Below, piece after piece: positions 42,916 through 51,136 of a stretch of DNA of 64,000 bases (position 1 is its first letter; each line of letters starts with the position of its first letter). Source of the DNA: G963663365 sp963663365. Its GTDB lineage: Bacteria > Hinthialibacterota > Hinthialibacteria > Hinthialibacterales > G963663365. The notes beneath the pieces were generated by a model. That model was not told the DNA's origin. It searched no databases and saw nothing but the letters and a program-made list of their open reading frames with translations. The position numbers and the translations under genes are program-made. Location of the stretch: NCBI GenBank assembly GCA_963663365.2, contig CAXXIH010000003.1, positions 186,001-250,000 of the forward strand, given 5' to 3'.

Positions 42916-45900
42916 TCATTGTCTTGATTCCGCTGTGAGGGCTTCAACCATTTCACTCTCCTCCGCCCTGCGCCGGAAGGGACGTGCAATTAATTCAACG
43001 ATGTCATCGACAATGCTGTAAAGCACAGGAATAAAAATCAGCGTTAATAGAGTGCTTGATGTCAATCCGCCAATCACCGCAATCGCCATGGGCGCGCGGA
43101 TTTCCGCACCTTCTCCGAATCCCATCGCCAAGGGTAAGAGTGCCAGAATTGTCGTTAATGTTGTCATTAAGATTGGACGCAAACGCCGTTTGCAGCCGGA
43201 AATAATGGCCTCGGAACGTTCGTATCCCTCATAGCGCCGGAGCCGGTTGATGTAATCAATGAGTACGATGGCGTTATTTACGACAATTCCGGCAAGCATA
43301 ATGATGCCGATATAACCCATCATATTTAGTGTTTGACCGGAAAAGACGAAAGCCCATATGACACCGATGGCCGCCAACGGCATTGAGAACATAATGACAA
43401 AGGGGTGAATCAAGGACTCAAATAACGAGGCCATTACCATGTATACCAAAGTTAAGGCAAGGATCAGCGCGAAACTCAGCTGTTTAAAGGATTCGACACG
43501 GCGTTGTTCTTCTCCGCCAATGGTGAAGCTGTAGCTATCGGGGATTTGAAGTGTATTGAGCGCGCCCCGGACGAATGCCACGGAATCCGATAATTTAATT
43601 CCTTCGGGGATATCCGCGAATACTCTTGCAACCCGCTCCTGATCGCGATGGACAATCTCGCGTGGACCGGGACGCACAATAATATCGACAAGTTCTTCCA
43701 GCCGAACAAAATCATTTGTCCCGATAGGAATAGCCAAATCCTTCAATTCAACAAGAGAAACGTCATCTTCTCCTAATTGGACTCGAATGTCTTTTGATTG
43801 TTCGATGTCTTGAATTGTGGATGCAACGTTGCCCTGAAGATGAGATTGTACAATCGTTATCAGCTCTTGAGGTGCAATGCCCATACTGGCCATCAATGTG
43901 CGGTCCGGAATTAACGTTACTTCAGGATTTCCTTCGAGTATGTTTGACCGAACATTGTTGACATAGTCGCTTTCCATCAGCATAAGTTGCATCTGTTGAG
44001 CGATAGAGGAAAGCGTTTGCAGGTTTCTTCCCCGAATTTCAACTATAATGGCCGCTTTTTCACTACCAACCAGAGATCCGAGCGATGATTGAGAGAGCAG
44101 ATAGTGTGCTTTTGCATCGCGGATGCTCGGTATTCGCTTATCGATTGAAGCGACGATTTTGGGGACCGGAGTTGTGGAATTATCGGCCATAGTAACCAAA
44201 AAGCGGGCTGTTTGCGGTCCATCGGGCTCAGTATCCATTGCCGCAGAGACATCGACGGATTTTCCCATATGCGTATAAATGCTGTCGATTTCTTTGCCAT
44301 ATTCCCCCAACCAGCCTTCGACAGCGAGAGCGGCTTGACTTGTAACCTCCAAATCCGTTCCGGTAGGCAGATTCATCTCGATAATGAATTGTTTTTCGGC
44401 TGCCTGAGGGATGAATTCTTGTTTGATCGATAGAGCCGGGTAGAAACTGGCCACAACGATGGCCGCGGTAATAAACAGAACCGCCCAACGGTGGCGCAAT
44501 GAACCGGATAAAAACGCACCGTAGATTCGATGTTTATGCTCCCTATCTTTAATGCGTCTTTTTAGAAGGCGCGCCGCTAAGGCCGGAATCATAAGTAGAG
44601 CCACGATTAACGAGGTCATCAGGGAGAAGACAACCGTTAATGCCTGCTCTTTAAATAATTGTGCTGTTAGTCCGCCTATCCAGGCGATCGGCAGGAATAC
44701 GACAACAGTGGTCAAGGTTGATGCGATAATTGCAGAACCCACTTCTGATGCGCCGGAAATAGCCGCTGTCTGCGCATCTGCTCCGGCTTGCCGGTGCCGG
44801 AAGATATTTTCAAGAACAACGATGGCGTTATCAACCAACATTCCCGCACCTAAAGCCAATCCGCCCAGCGTCATGACATTCAAGGAGAGATCCATGAAAT
44901 ACATCAAGTTGAATGTGGCGATAATTGAAACCGGGATTGAAACGCCGACAACAAAAGTGCTACGGATGCTGCGCAGGAATAGAAGCAAAATGATAATCGC
45001 CAGCCCTGCTCCTTGCAGCGCAGATGACTTAACTTCATCAATCGCTCTGGTGATGAAAATGGACTGGTCGTAAGCGACTTCCAAGTGTGAATTCTTCGGC
45101 AATTGCCGTTTGGATTCCTCCAAATATTTGCGCACGGTTTTAACGACTTCTACGGTATTGCTGCCGGCCTCTTTATAGAGGCTGAGTCCGACCGCCGGTT
45201 TTCCTTTGTAGCGGACTGCATTTTCGGGTTCTTGGATATCCCAAGAAATTTCTCCCAGATCGCCCAGGTAAATGGGTACATCGTTCCGATAGCCGACGAC
45301 GACATCACGGACTTGCTCGAGATCCTGGAGTTCGCCGACGGCACGGATGAGATAACGACGGTTGCCCTCTTCAACCCAGCCTCCGGTTGCGGAGACATTG
45401 GCCTGCGAGATGGCTTGCTCGATCGCACTTGTTCGAAAACCATAGAAATTAGTTAGTTCGGGATCTAACCGGCATCGTATTTCCGGGATTGCTCCGCCAC
45501 TTAAAAGCGCTCGGGCTACTCCCGGCAGCCGTTCGAGATCGGGGCCGACGGTCCGGTACGCCAATAGATATAGATATTCGAGCGATGCATCATCTGTATA
45601 AAGAGCCAGCGTTACGACGGGGATATCGTTTGGATCGTAGCGCAGTACTTCAGGTGCTTCGGAAAGTTCTTCAATATCGCTTCCACCCACAGCCTTTTTT
45701 ACATCCAGGAGCGCGAAATCCATATCCGTGCCCCACTCGAAATCGACCTGAATCACCCCGGTATCAGCACGGGCGATGCTTGTGACTTCTTCGACGCCTT
45801 TTATTGTTGCTAGCGAGCCCTCCATTTGCTCGGTAACCACGCGTTCCACCTCACGCGGAGAGAGACCCGGAACATCGGCTGTGACCGTAACCCGGGGTGT

Positions 45901-46077
45901 CCTTAAATCCGGGAATAGGCTGGTCGGCAAATTTGTAAGCGACACATACCCGAGCAATATAATCGCAATAAAAAGCATCGATATTGTGACGGGAAAGCGT
46001 ACGGCAAGCGCGGCCAGACCGCCGGATTGACGTGTGACGGCATGGTTGTCCGGACCTGGCTGTGGTGCATTTGACAT
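42916..46077 (-). CDS. RND-type efflux pump permease
   Basis: 1053 residues, AcrB/HAE class, inner membrane. Family landmarks: LAVRFPVTISMLFIAIILLG (TM1), PGLSPREVERVVTEQMEG in the porter domain, GMLVDNAIVVLENIFRHRQ in TM4 (Asp416, Asn417), and in the second half GIVVNNAIVLIDYINRLRRYEGY and RRLRPILMTTLTTILALLPLAMG. The VDN and VNNAIVLIDY forms are usual in a large uncharacterised RND subgroup. ATG at 46077 overlaps the stop of the ABC-2 permease gene by one base (TGATG), so the two are tightly coupled. A longer upstream frame lies within that gene and is not used. Confidence 0.92.
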   Translation of the reverse strand: MSNAPQPGPDNHAVTRQSGGLAALAVRFPVTISMLFIAIILLGYVSLTNLPTSLFPDLRTPRVTVTADVPGLSPREVERVVTEQMEGSLATIKGVEEVTSIARADTGVIQVDFEWGTDMDFALLDVKKAVGGSDIEELSEAPEVLRYDPNDIPVVTLALYTDDASLEYLYLLAYRTVGPDLERLPGVARALLSGGAIPEIRCRLDPELTNFYGFRTSAIEQAISQANVSATGGWVEEGNRRYLIRAVGELQDLEQVRDVVVGYRNDVPIYLGDLGEISWDIQEPENAVRYKGKPAVGLSLYKEAGSNTVEVVKTVRKYLEESKRQLPKNSHLEVAYDQSIFITRAIDEVKSSALQGAGLAIIILLLFLRSIRSTFVVGVSIPVSIIATFNLMYFMDLSLNVMTLGGLALGAGMLVDNAIVVLENIFRHRQAGADAQTAAISGASEVGSAIIASTLTTVVVFLPIAWIGGLTAQLFKEQALTVVFSLMTSLIVALLMIPALAARLLKRRIKDREHKHRIYGAFLSGSLRHRWAVLFITAAIVVASFYPALSIKQEFIPQAAEKQFIIEMNLPTGTDLEVTSQAALAVEGWLGEYGKEIDSIYTHMGKSVDVSAAMDTEPDGPQTARFLVTMADNSTTPVPKIVASIDKRIPSIRDAKAHYLLSQSSLGSLVGSEKAAIIVEIRGRNLQTLSSIAQQMQLMLMESDYVNNVRSNILEGNPEVTLIPDRTLMASMGIAPQELITIVQSHLQGNVASTIQDIEQSKDIRVQLGEDDVSLVELKDLAIPIGTNDFVRLEELVDIIVRPGPREIVHRDQERVARVFADIPEGIKLSDSVAFVRGALNTLQIPDSYSFTIGGEEQRRVESFKQLSFALILALTLVYMVMASLFESLIHPFVIMFSMPLAAIGVIWAFVFSGQTLNMMGYIGIIMLAGIVVNNAIVLIDYINRLRRYEGYERSEAIISGCKRRLRPILMTTLTTILALLPLAMGFGEGAEIRAPMAIAVIGGLTSSTLLTLIFIPVLYSIVDDIVELIARPFRRRAEESEMVEALTAESRQ

Positions 46078-46910
46078 CAGGTAAACCACCTCGCTGTTTT
46101 TCGCAACCGGCGAATCAAATAATCCAATAGACAAATGATGAGAATCAGTACAAAGACTCGGTTGAAGGCAATCATCCGAGGATCGAATTCTTCTCCAGGC
46201 AAAGCATTCTCTTGAAATGGATTCATAAAGAGAACGATTGGGCCCAACCTGGGAATCCAAACATAATGTGCTCCCACAATGAGAGCCGAAACAATGCCTG
46301 TTGCGATTCCCTGGCGGCAGAAAGTACTGGTCAGAACTGCGATCAATCCTACTGCGAATCCTGTACTAAGTGTCATGAGAAGGATGGCGCCGGTGTGAAT
46401 ATCGATCGCTTTGAATCGTCCGTAAAAGGCTAGTGTTCCGTAAAGGAATATCCCTAACCATATTGTGAGCACCAGAAGTTGCATAAAGACCAGACCGCCT
46501 CGCGAGATCGGTTGACTCCACATTAATTCCAAAGTGTTGCGGTCTCTTTCGCGGGGGATGAGATTCATTCCGAAAAGAATCATCAGCACCGAGATCAAAC
46601 GATAGCCTAAATCTTGAAGTACATGGCTGCTGATAGGGCGTCCTTGCGAGAACAAATAGCCGAATAGAAACAGCATGGCTGTTATCGCAACCAAGCCATC
46701 GGCGGATAAAAAGGTCCGGGAAAGTGAAAAGAATAAAGCGCGTGCATAGTTGGCTTCACGCCATGACCAGCGCGTGCCCCGTGCGATGCCGCGTGCGGAT
46801 GCTTTTATGGCGCCCCAAAGTGTGCTGATCCCCATACGTGGCCAGCGCCAAACCAAATTGAGGGGAAGGCTTTTAAGACCGGTGGCGAATGTGGCGATTG
46901 TGTGTTTCAT
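46077..46910 (-). CDS. ABC-2 type transporter permease
   Basis: 277 residues with about six membrane helices after an amphipathic, basic N terminus of roughly 60 residues. LILFGMNLIPRERDRNTLELMWSQPISRGGLVFMQLLVL matches the ABC-2 permease region where the transporter couples to its ATPase. Its ATG overlaps the ATPase stop by four bases (ATGA), and its own stop overlaps the RND start, so ATPase, permease and RND pump are made as a coupled set. Substrate is unknown. GldF-like and drug exporters have the same architecture. Confidence 0.85.
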   Translation of the reverse strand: MKHTIATFATGLKSLPLNLVWRWPRMGISTLWGAIKASARGIARGTRWSWREANYARALFFSLSRTFLSADGLVAITAMLFLFGYLFSQGRPISSHVLQDLGYRLISVLMILFGMNLIPRERDRNTLELMWSQPISRGGLVFMQLLVLTIWLGIFLYGTLAFYGRFKAIDIHTGAILLMTLSTGFAVGLIAVLTSTFCRQGIATGIVSALIVGAHYVWIPRLGPIVLFMNPFQENALPGEEFDPRMIAFNRVFVLILIICLLDYLIRRLRKTARWFT

Positions 46911-47815
46911 ACAGTCGCAACCTCACCATTTGACTGAAGCAAAGCCCCCTGCCGAAGTAAGAAAAAAACATAGGCATCTTCCAAGTTAGGAGTCACCGGT
47001 TCACAATCCGGTAGGTCGGGATGATCCCCTACAAGCCGTAAAATCAAACCGTCAGCAGTTTCACGTGTCTGGACTAATTTCCCGGTTCCTGCAAAACGTT
47101 CAATATCGTCTAAATTCCCACGGCATTCCCACGTTGCGCCTTCCGCTTCGGCGATGATGCTTTCCGGAGGGCCGTTATATGCAAGCCGTCCCTTTAAAAT
47201 AAGGCCAAGCGTGGAGCAGGTTTCTTGGACATCGCCGACGATATGAGTAGAAAGCAGGACTGTCCGGTCTGAAGACAATAGAAATAAAAGATTGCGAAAG
47301 CGGATGCGCTCTTCCGGGTCGAGTCCTGCGGTTGGTTCATCGACTACCAGAATCCGGGGATCACTAACCAGCGCTTGGGCAATGCCTACACGGCGCAGCA
47401 TGCCGCCGGAATATGTACCTAGTCGTTCATGGCGAACCTGGTCCAGGTTCACCATAAAAAGGAGTGTATCGGCACGATGGAGTGCATTTATTCTGGGGAG
47501 TCCGGATAATCTTCCCACATAGGTGAGAAATTCTTCAGCTGTTAATTCCGGATGGAACCCAACATGTTGCGGCAAATAGCCGATGGAATGCCGGGCAGCC
47601 ATAGGATTTCGTGACGGATCAATACCGTCAATCGCGATCTTTCCCGAAGTTGCTTCCAGCCGGAGTGTAAGAATCTCCATGAGCGTCGTCTTTCCGGCGC
47701 CGTTAGGACCCAACAATCCGAAAAGCCCGACATCGAGTTCCAGATCAATTCCCTGCAAGGCGTACTTGCCGTCGGGATATATTTTTGTGACTTCATGACA
47801 CGATAGTAGCGCCAT
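46907..47815 (-). CDS. ABC-2 transporter ATP-binding subunit
   Basis: 302 residues. A complete nucleotide-binding domain: Walker A GPNGAGKTTLME, Q-loop YLPQHVGFHPELTA, signature YSGGMLRRVGIAQAL, Walker B ILVVDEPTAGLDPEER and STHIVGD with the switch histidine. A C-terminal extension of about 90 residues ends in PNLEDAYVFFLLRQG, nearly the same as PTLEDAYVYHTLVQK in the ATPase part of the RND fusion, so the two are paralogues. It energises the adjacent ABC-2 permease. It lies second in the operon, 67 bases after the membrane-fusion gene. Confidence 0.93.
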   Translation of the reverse strand: MALLSCHEVTKIYPDGKYALQGIDLELDVGLFGLLGPNGAGKTTLMEILTLRLEATSGKIAIDGIDPSRNPMAARHSIGYLPQHVGFHPELTAEEFLTYVGRLSGLPRINALHRADTLLFMVNLDQVRHERLGTYSGGMLRRVGIAQALVSDPRILVVDEPTAGLDPEERIRFRNLLFLLSSDRTVLLSTHIVGDVQETCSTLGLILKGRLAYNGPPESIIAEAEGATWECRGNLDDIERFAGTGKLVQTRETADGLILRLVGDHPDLPDCEPVTPNLEDAYVFFLLRQGALLQSNGEVATV

Positions 47816-47882
47816 GGTTCCATCTTCTGTTTATGAATAAATGCATGAGTTCTGAGTGCATGTCTTCCCGCATCGCCAATTG

Positions 47883-49526
47883 TTAACTCTGCGGTTTGAC
47901 ACTCTTATCCGACTGCTTGGTAACGGCGTCTTGTGGACGGTCGTTTTCGTTTTCATCCTCCGGCGTCTTTTCTTCGCCACTCGGTTGGAGTTCTTTGCCA
48001 TCCACAGTGGGGCGGACATCAACGCCGGAAGTAAGCGTCTCATACCCCACGGTTACTAGAAGGTCGCCTTCTCCAAGTCCCTCGATGATTTCGTATTCTT
48101 CGCGGTTTTCCAGGCCGAGTTTCAGTTCTCTTTCAACAGCTACATATTTAGTAGGAATCGTATCCGGTTCGGACTCTTCCGCCTCCTCGGTTTGCTCTGA
48201 GCCGGTAGAAGCGCCCTGAGAATCCGATGATGAGGATGGATCGGCGGGCTTTTCTTGAGGATCGCCTTTGGCCTCATCTTTATTGTCGTTTTCTTGCTTA
48301 TCTTGAGCGCTTTCTTTTCCCCGCTCTTTTTGGTCGGCGGCGATGGCATCCCGATCCATTTCCTCTATCGCCATGTCGATTTGTTCTGTTTTTGTCGCGG
48401 AGGCGATATCCGGTACTTCTTCGATCACGTAAACGATATGCCGGTTATCGCGCAACAAAACCAAGTCGCGTGAAACAACAATCGTCTCGGGGCGAATTTC
48501 CGTTATGATTTTTGCCTTTGAGAACATGCCCGGGCGGAGGCGCTTTGGACCTTTGGGATTATTGACTAACACCTTTACTGTAAAGGTGCGCGTTGTCGGA
48601 TCCATTGTCGATGAGATGTCGTATATTTTCCCTGAATACTCCTGGCCGGTTTTCGAATAAATATCGAGTACGGCTTTTTGGCCAAGCTCCACTTTGTCGA
48701 TGTCTTTGCCGGGAACAGCCAGTTCCACAACAACCTGGTCGATATCAGCCAATCGGCATATGGCCTGGTTGGAGCCGACGATTAAGCCTTCGTTTAGGGT
48801 GAGGTTGCTATCTTGAGAACTCGAATCGCTCTGTGTGGTGTTGAGCGGCAGCAACATTCCCTCAAACGGCGCTTTAATAATGATTTTCTCGATGTCTTGA
48901 TTCAGTTTTGTTAATGCTGCACGCCTGGTTTCCACCGCGGCCACGGCGCTTTTATATCGTTCTTCTTGTTGAATCCGGGTTAGTGTCGATTGTTTGTACT
49001 GATTCCGGGAAATTGCGCCGCGTTCCAGCATCTGCCGGTTGTATTCTTCATCTTCTATCGCTTGGGCCAACGAGGCCGAAGCCGGCAGAATGCCCTCCTT
49101 TGCGATATCTAAGGCAGACTCAGCCTCCGCAATATCGATTTTTAAGGAGCGGTCATCGATACGGGCTAGAATCTCACCCTCTTTGACAAAATCGCCTTCC
49201 ATCCATCGTTTGGTGTAATAGATGCGTCCTTGAAATTCGGATTTGATTTCTACTTCTTTATAGGGAACGATTGAACCTACAGTCTGTAGGTATGCTTCCA
49301 TTGCGCCGCGTTCGATTCGTTCACAGGTCACCGGAATCTTAAATTTAGGCCGGTCGGGCCCGCTCATTCCGTCCGGTCCGCCGAATCCTTTTCCTCCGGG
49401 GCCTTTGCCGCCGGGACCTTTACCCCCGGGGCCGCATGCGGCAATTCCTAAAACAAGCGCTAGTGCAATCATTCCACTCCATAAAGCGAAGTGGTGTTTC
49501 CTGGTGCTGACGGCGCTGATTCGCAT
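47883..49526 (-). CDS. membrane-fusion (adaptor) lipoprotein
   Basis: 547 residues. The lipobox LGIAAC is followed by a Gly-Pro-Lys repeat (three copies of PGGKG). The MFP fold follows: YLQTVGSIVPYKEVEIKSEFQGRIYYTKRWMEGDFVKEGEILARIDDRSL (lipoyl half), a long coiled coil, KIIIKAPFEGMLLP (second half) and the beta-barrel AVLDIYSKTGQEYSGKIYDISSTMDPTTRTFTVKVLVNNP. A highly charged insert of about 90 residues rich in Glu, Asp, Lys, Gln and Ser interrupts the C-terminal domain at about 385-470. It is the only adaptor in the operon and leads it. ATG at 49526 is chosen over a GTG two codons earlier. Confidence 0.9.
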   Translation of the reverse strand: MRISAVSTRKHHFALWSGMIALALVLGIAACGPGGKGPGGKGPGGKGFGGPDGMSGPDRPKFKIPVTCERIERGAMEAYLQTVGSIVPYKEVEIKSEFQGRIYYTKRWMEGDFVKEGEILARIDDRSLKIDIAEAESALDIAKEGILPASASLAQAIEDEEYNRQMLERGAISRNQYKQSTLTRIQQEERYKSAVAAVETRRAALTKLNQDIEKIIIKAPFEGMLLPLNTTQSDSSSQDSNLTLNEGLIVGSNQAICRLADIDQVVVELAVPGKDIDKVELGQKAVLDIYSKTGQEYSGKIYDISSTMDPTTRTFTVKVLVNNPKGPKRLRPGMFSKAKIITEIRPETIVVSRDLVLLRDNRHIVYVIEEVPDIASATKTEQIDMAIEEMDRDAIAADQKERGKESAQDKQENDNKDEAKGDPQEKPADPSSSSDSQGASTGSEQTEEAEESEPDTIPTKYVAVERELKLGLENREEYEIIEGLGEGDLLVTVGYETLTSGVDVRPTVDGKELQPSGEEKTPEDENENDRPQDAVTKQSDKSVKPQS

Positions 49527-50238
49527 AGTCACTCACATCTTTCCGGGATTTCAATCGTCAGTACAGATTAGACAATTTGGCGATTTGATTTAATCCAATA
49601 AAACGCAGGAGTCATGGATGAGTAACACGCGCGGAGACGAAGCACGGTCCGTATCCGGACGGAGACGCAACAAGGCCCCTGCAGCGTCATACCAATAAAA
49701 AAAACAATGCTTCATAAACGTTAACGAGAAAACTCCCAAGATATTGTATTTCTTAGTCTTTTATCTGTCATGAGAAGCTATTTTTGTATTGTGACGGTCA
49801 CTTTATGCTCTTATCACAGCTTTTCTGAATTGCCATTTCAACTCAAATGCAGTAAATAAGAGTGCTGAGCGCTGCTGGCCCTATTTCATCAGCGCCCAGC
49901 ACCATGGAGCCTGATCCGTTTTCACGGAGGCTCCATTTATTTTTATACGCAGATTCAGTGTGATTCGTTTATTGAAAGGCCACCATTTTTCGATATCTCT
50001 TAGCAGGCTCAATTCAAGTTGCACTATTCTACCGTCTACGCTCCATTTCATACCTTTTATCATCGCGAATCTGCTTTACACAATTGTCATGTGGTTACAG
50101 AGCATCCGGAAAATCCAAAAATGTCTCTAGTGTGATTTTGGGTGGTCATGTGAGCGCGGGGTGTCTTAACCTCTCATCTTCTATGACCACTATCTCTTGA
50201 AAAATCAGTGGGTTGGTTAGAGACTTTGCTGTAAGATC
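49527..50238. other. divergent intergenic region with structured repeats
   Basis: It separates the efflux operon from the MoxR gene. It contains a 5-bp palindrome within direct repeats at about 49631-49670, a possible 26-codon plus-strand frame at 49618-49698 (MSNTRGDEARSVSGRRRN and onward), two strong hairpins at 49862-49936, and a 60-codon minus-strand frame ending inside those hairpins. A weak leftward promoter (TTAAAT, 17 bases, TAATCT) lies at about 49570-49595. None of the short frames is convincing as a gene. Confidence 0.4.
49862..49936. repeat. pair of adjacent long hairpins
   Basis: GTGCTGAGCGCTG and CAGCGCCCAGCAC (49862-49874, 49890-49902) pair over 13 positions with one mismatch. 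Next to it ATGGAGCCT and AGGCTCCAT (49904-49912, 49928-49936) form a 9-bp stem followed by TTATTTTT on the plus strand. The second could be a terminator in the plus direction and the first one in the minus direction. Confidence 0.6.
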
Positions 50239-51078
50239 ATGAGTGGACCTCAAAATGTTGAAGTTGATGGCGTGCGGATCGCACTTAGCCATCCGCTGGA
50301 AGCCGAGTTGACCTGGCTTGGCCGTGAAGAGTTGGTTCGGCAAATACTGGCTGCCTGGCTCGTCGTGGCCCCAGACGATCTACCTTTACATCCTCGTCTG
50401 ACCGGAAAACCCGGAGTCGGCAAAACCACATTGGCTTATGCCGCTGCGAAGCGCCTGGGGCGTGAAGTCTATTTGGTCCAGGCCACCATGGATATGCGTC
50501 CGGAGGATTTGATTATCCAGCCGGTGATTGGTGATTCCGGTCATTTACGGTATGTGGCGAGTCCGCTTGTCTCGGCCATGATCGTTGGCGGTGTTTGTAT
50601 TATCGATGAAGGTAACCGGATGAGTGAGAAGAGCTGGGCATCCCTGGCTCCGCTGCTTGACGCACGCCGCTATGTGGAATCGATTGTGGCGGGTATCACG
50701 GTCCATGCTCATTCTGATTTTCGGCTGTGCACGACCATGAACGATGATGCCAGCACATTCGATATTCCGGAGTACATTCATTCCCGCCTGCAGCCTCAGA
50801 TTTATATTGATTTCCCCGAGGCCGATGAAGAACGGCAGATCTTGCGCGCAAATTTGCCATTTGCCGAAGAGGATATTCTCAATTATGTCGCCGGTTTTTT
50901 GCGGCGCGCGCATGCCATGGATGAACGCTATAGCGTACGCGATGGTGTCAACGTTGCCCGGTATGCAGTCAAACTTAAGCATTACGACAAAAGTGAAACG
51001 GAAATGGATGTCGAGGCATTGGTTCATCATGCAATCGGACAAATTCTTGGTCCCGAAGCCATGCATTTGCTCGGTTAG
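50239..51078 (+). CDS. MoxR-type AAA ATPase
   Basis: 279 residues, cytosolic. It has Walker A GKPGVGKTTLAYAAAK, Walker B VCIIDEGNRMSEKSW, sensor-1 region LCTTMNDDASTFDIPEY and a C-terminal lid. MoxR ATPases act as chaperones or activators for partner proteins and usually lie beside a von Willebrand factor A protein. Here the next gene encodes a TraB/ChaN-like protein instead, 50-60 bases downstream on the same strand. Start ATG at 50239. Confidence 0.82.
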   Translation: MSGPQNVEVDGVRIALSHPLEAELTWLGREELVRQILAAWLVVAPDDLPLHPRLTGKPGVGKTTLAYAAAKRLGREVYLVQATMDMRPEDLIIQPVIGDSGHLRYVASPLVSAMIVGGVCIIDEGNRMSEKSWASLAPLLDARRYVESIVAGITVHAHSDFRLCTTMNDDASTFDIPEYIHSRLQPQIYIDFPEADEERQILRANLPFAEEDILNYVAGFLRRAHAMDERYSVRDGVNVARYAVKLKHYDKSETEMDVEALVHHAIGQILGPEAMHLLG

Positions 51079-51136
51079 CGCTGAAATCGGTATTTGAAAT
51101 GTAAAAAATACCCGGCGTATTTCGCAATTGTATCTC

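Noticed and set aside
49881..50063. Sixty-codon minus-strand frame upstream of the efflux operon
   Set aside because: It ends within two strong hairpins, has a poorly spaced ribosome site and no recognisable feature. Kept only as part of the intergenic description.
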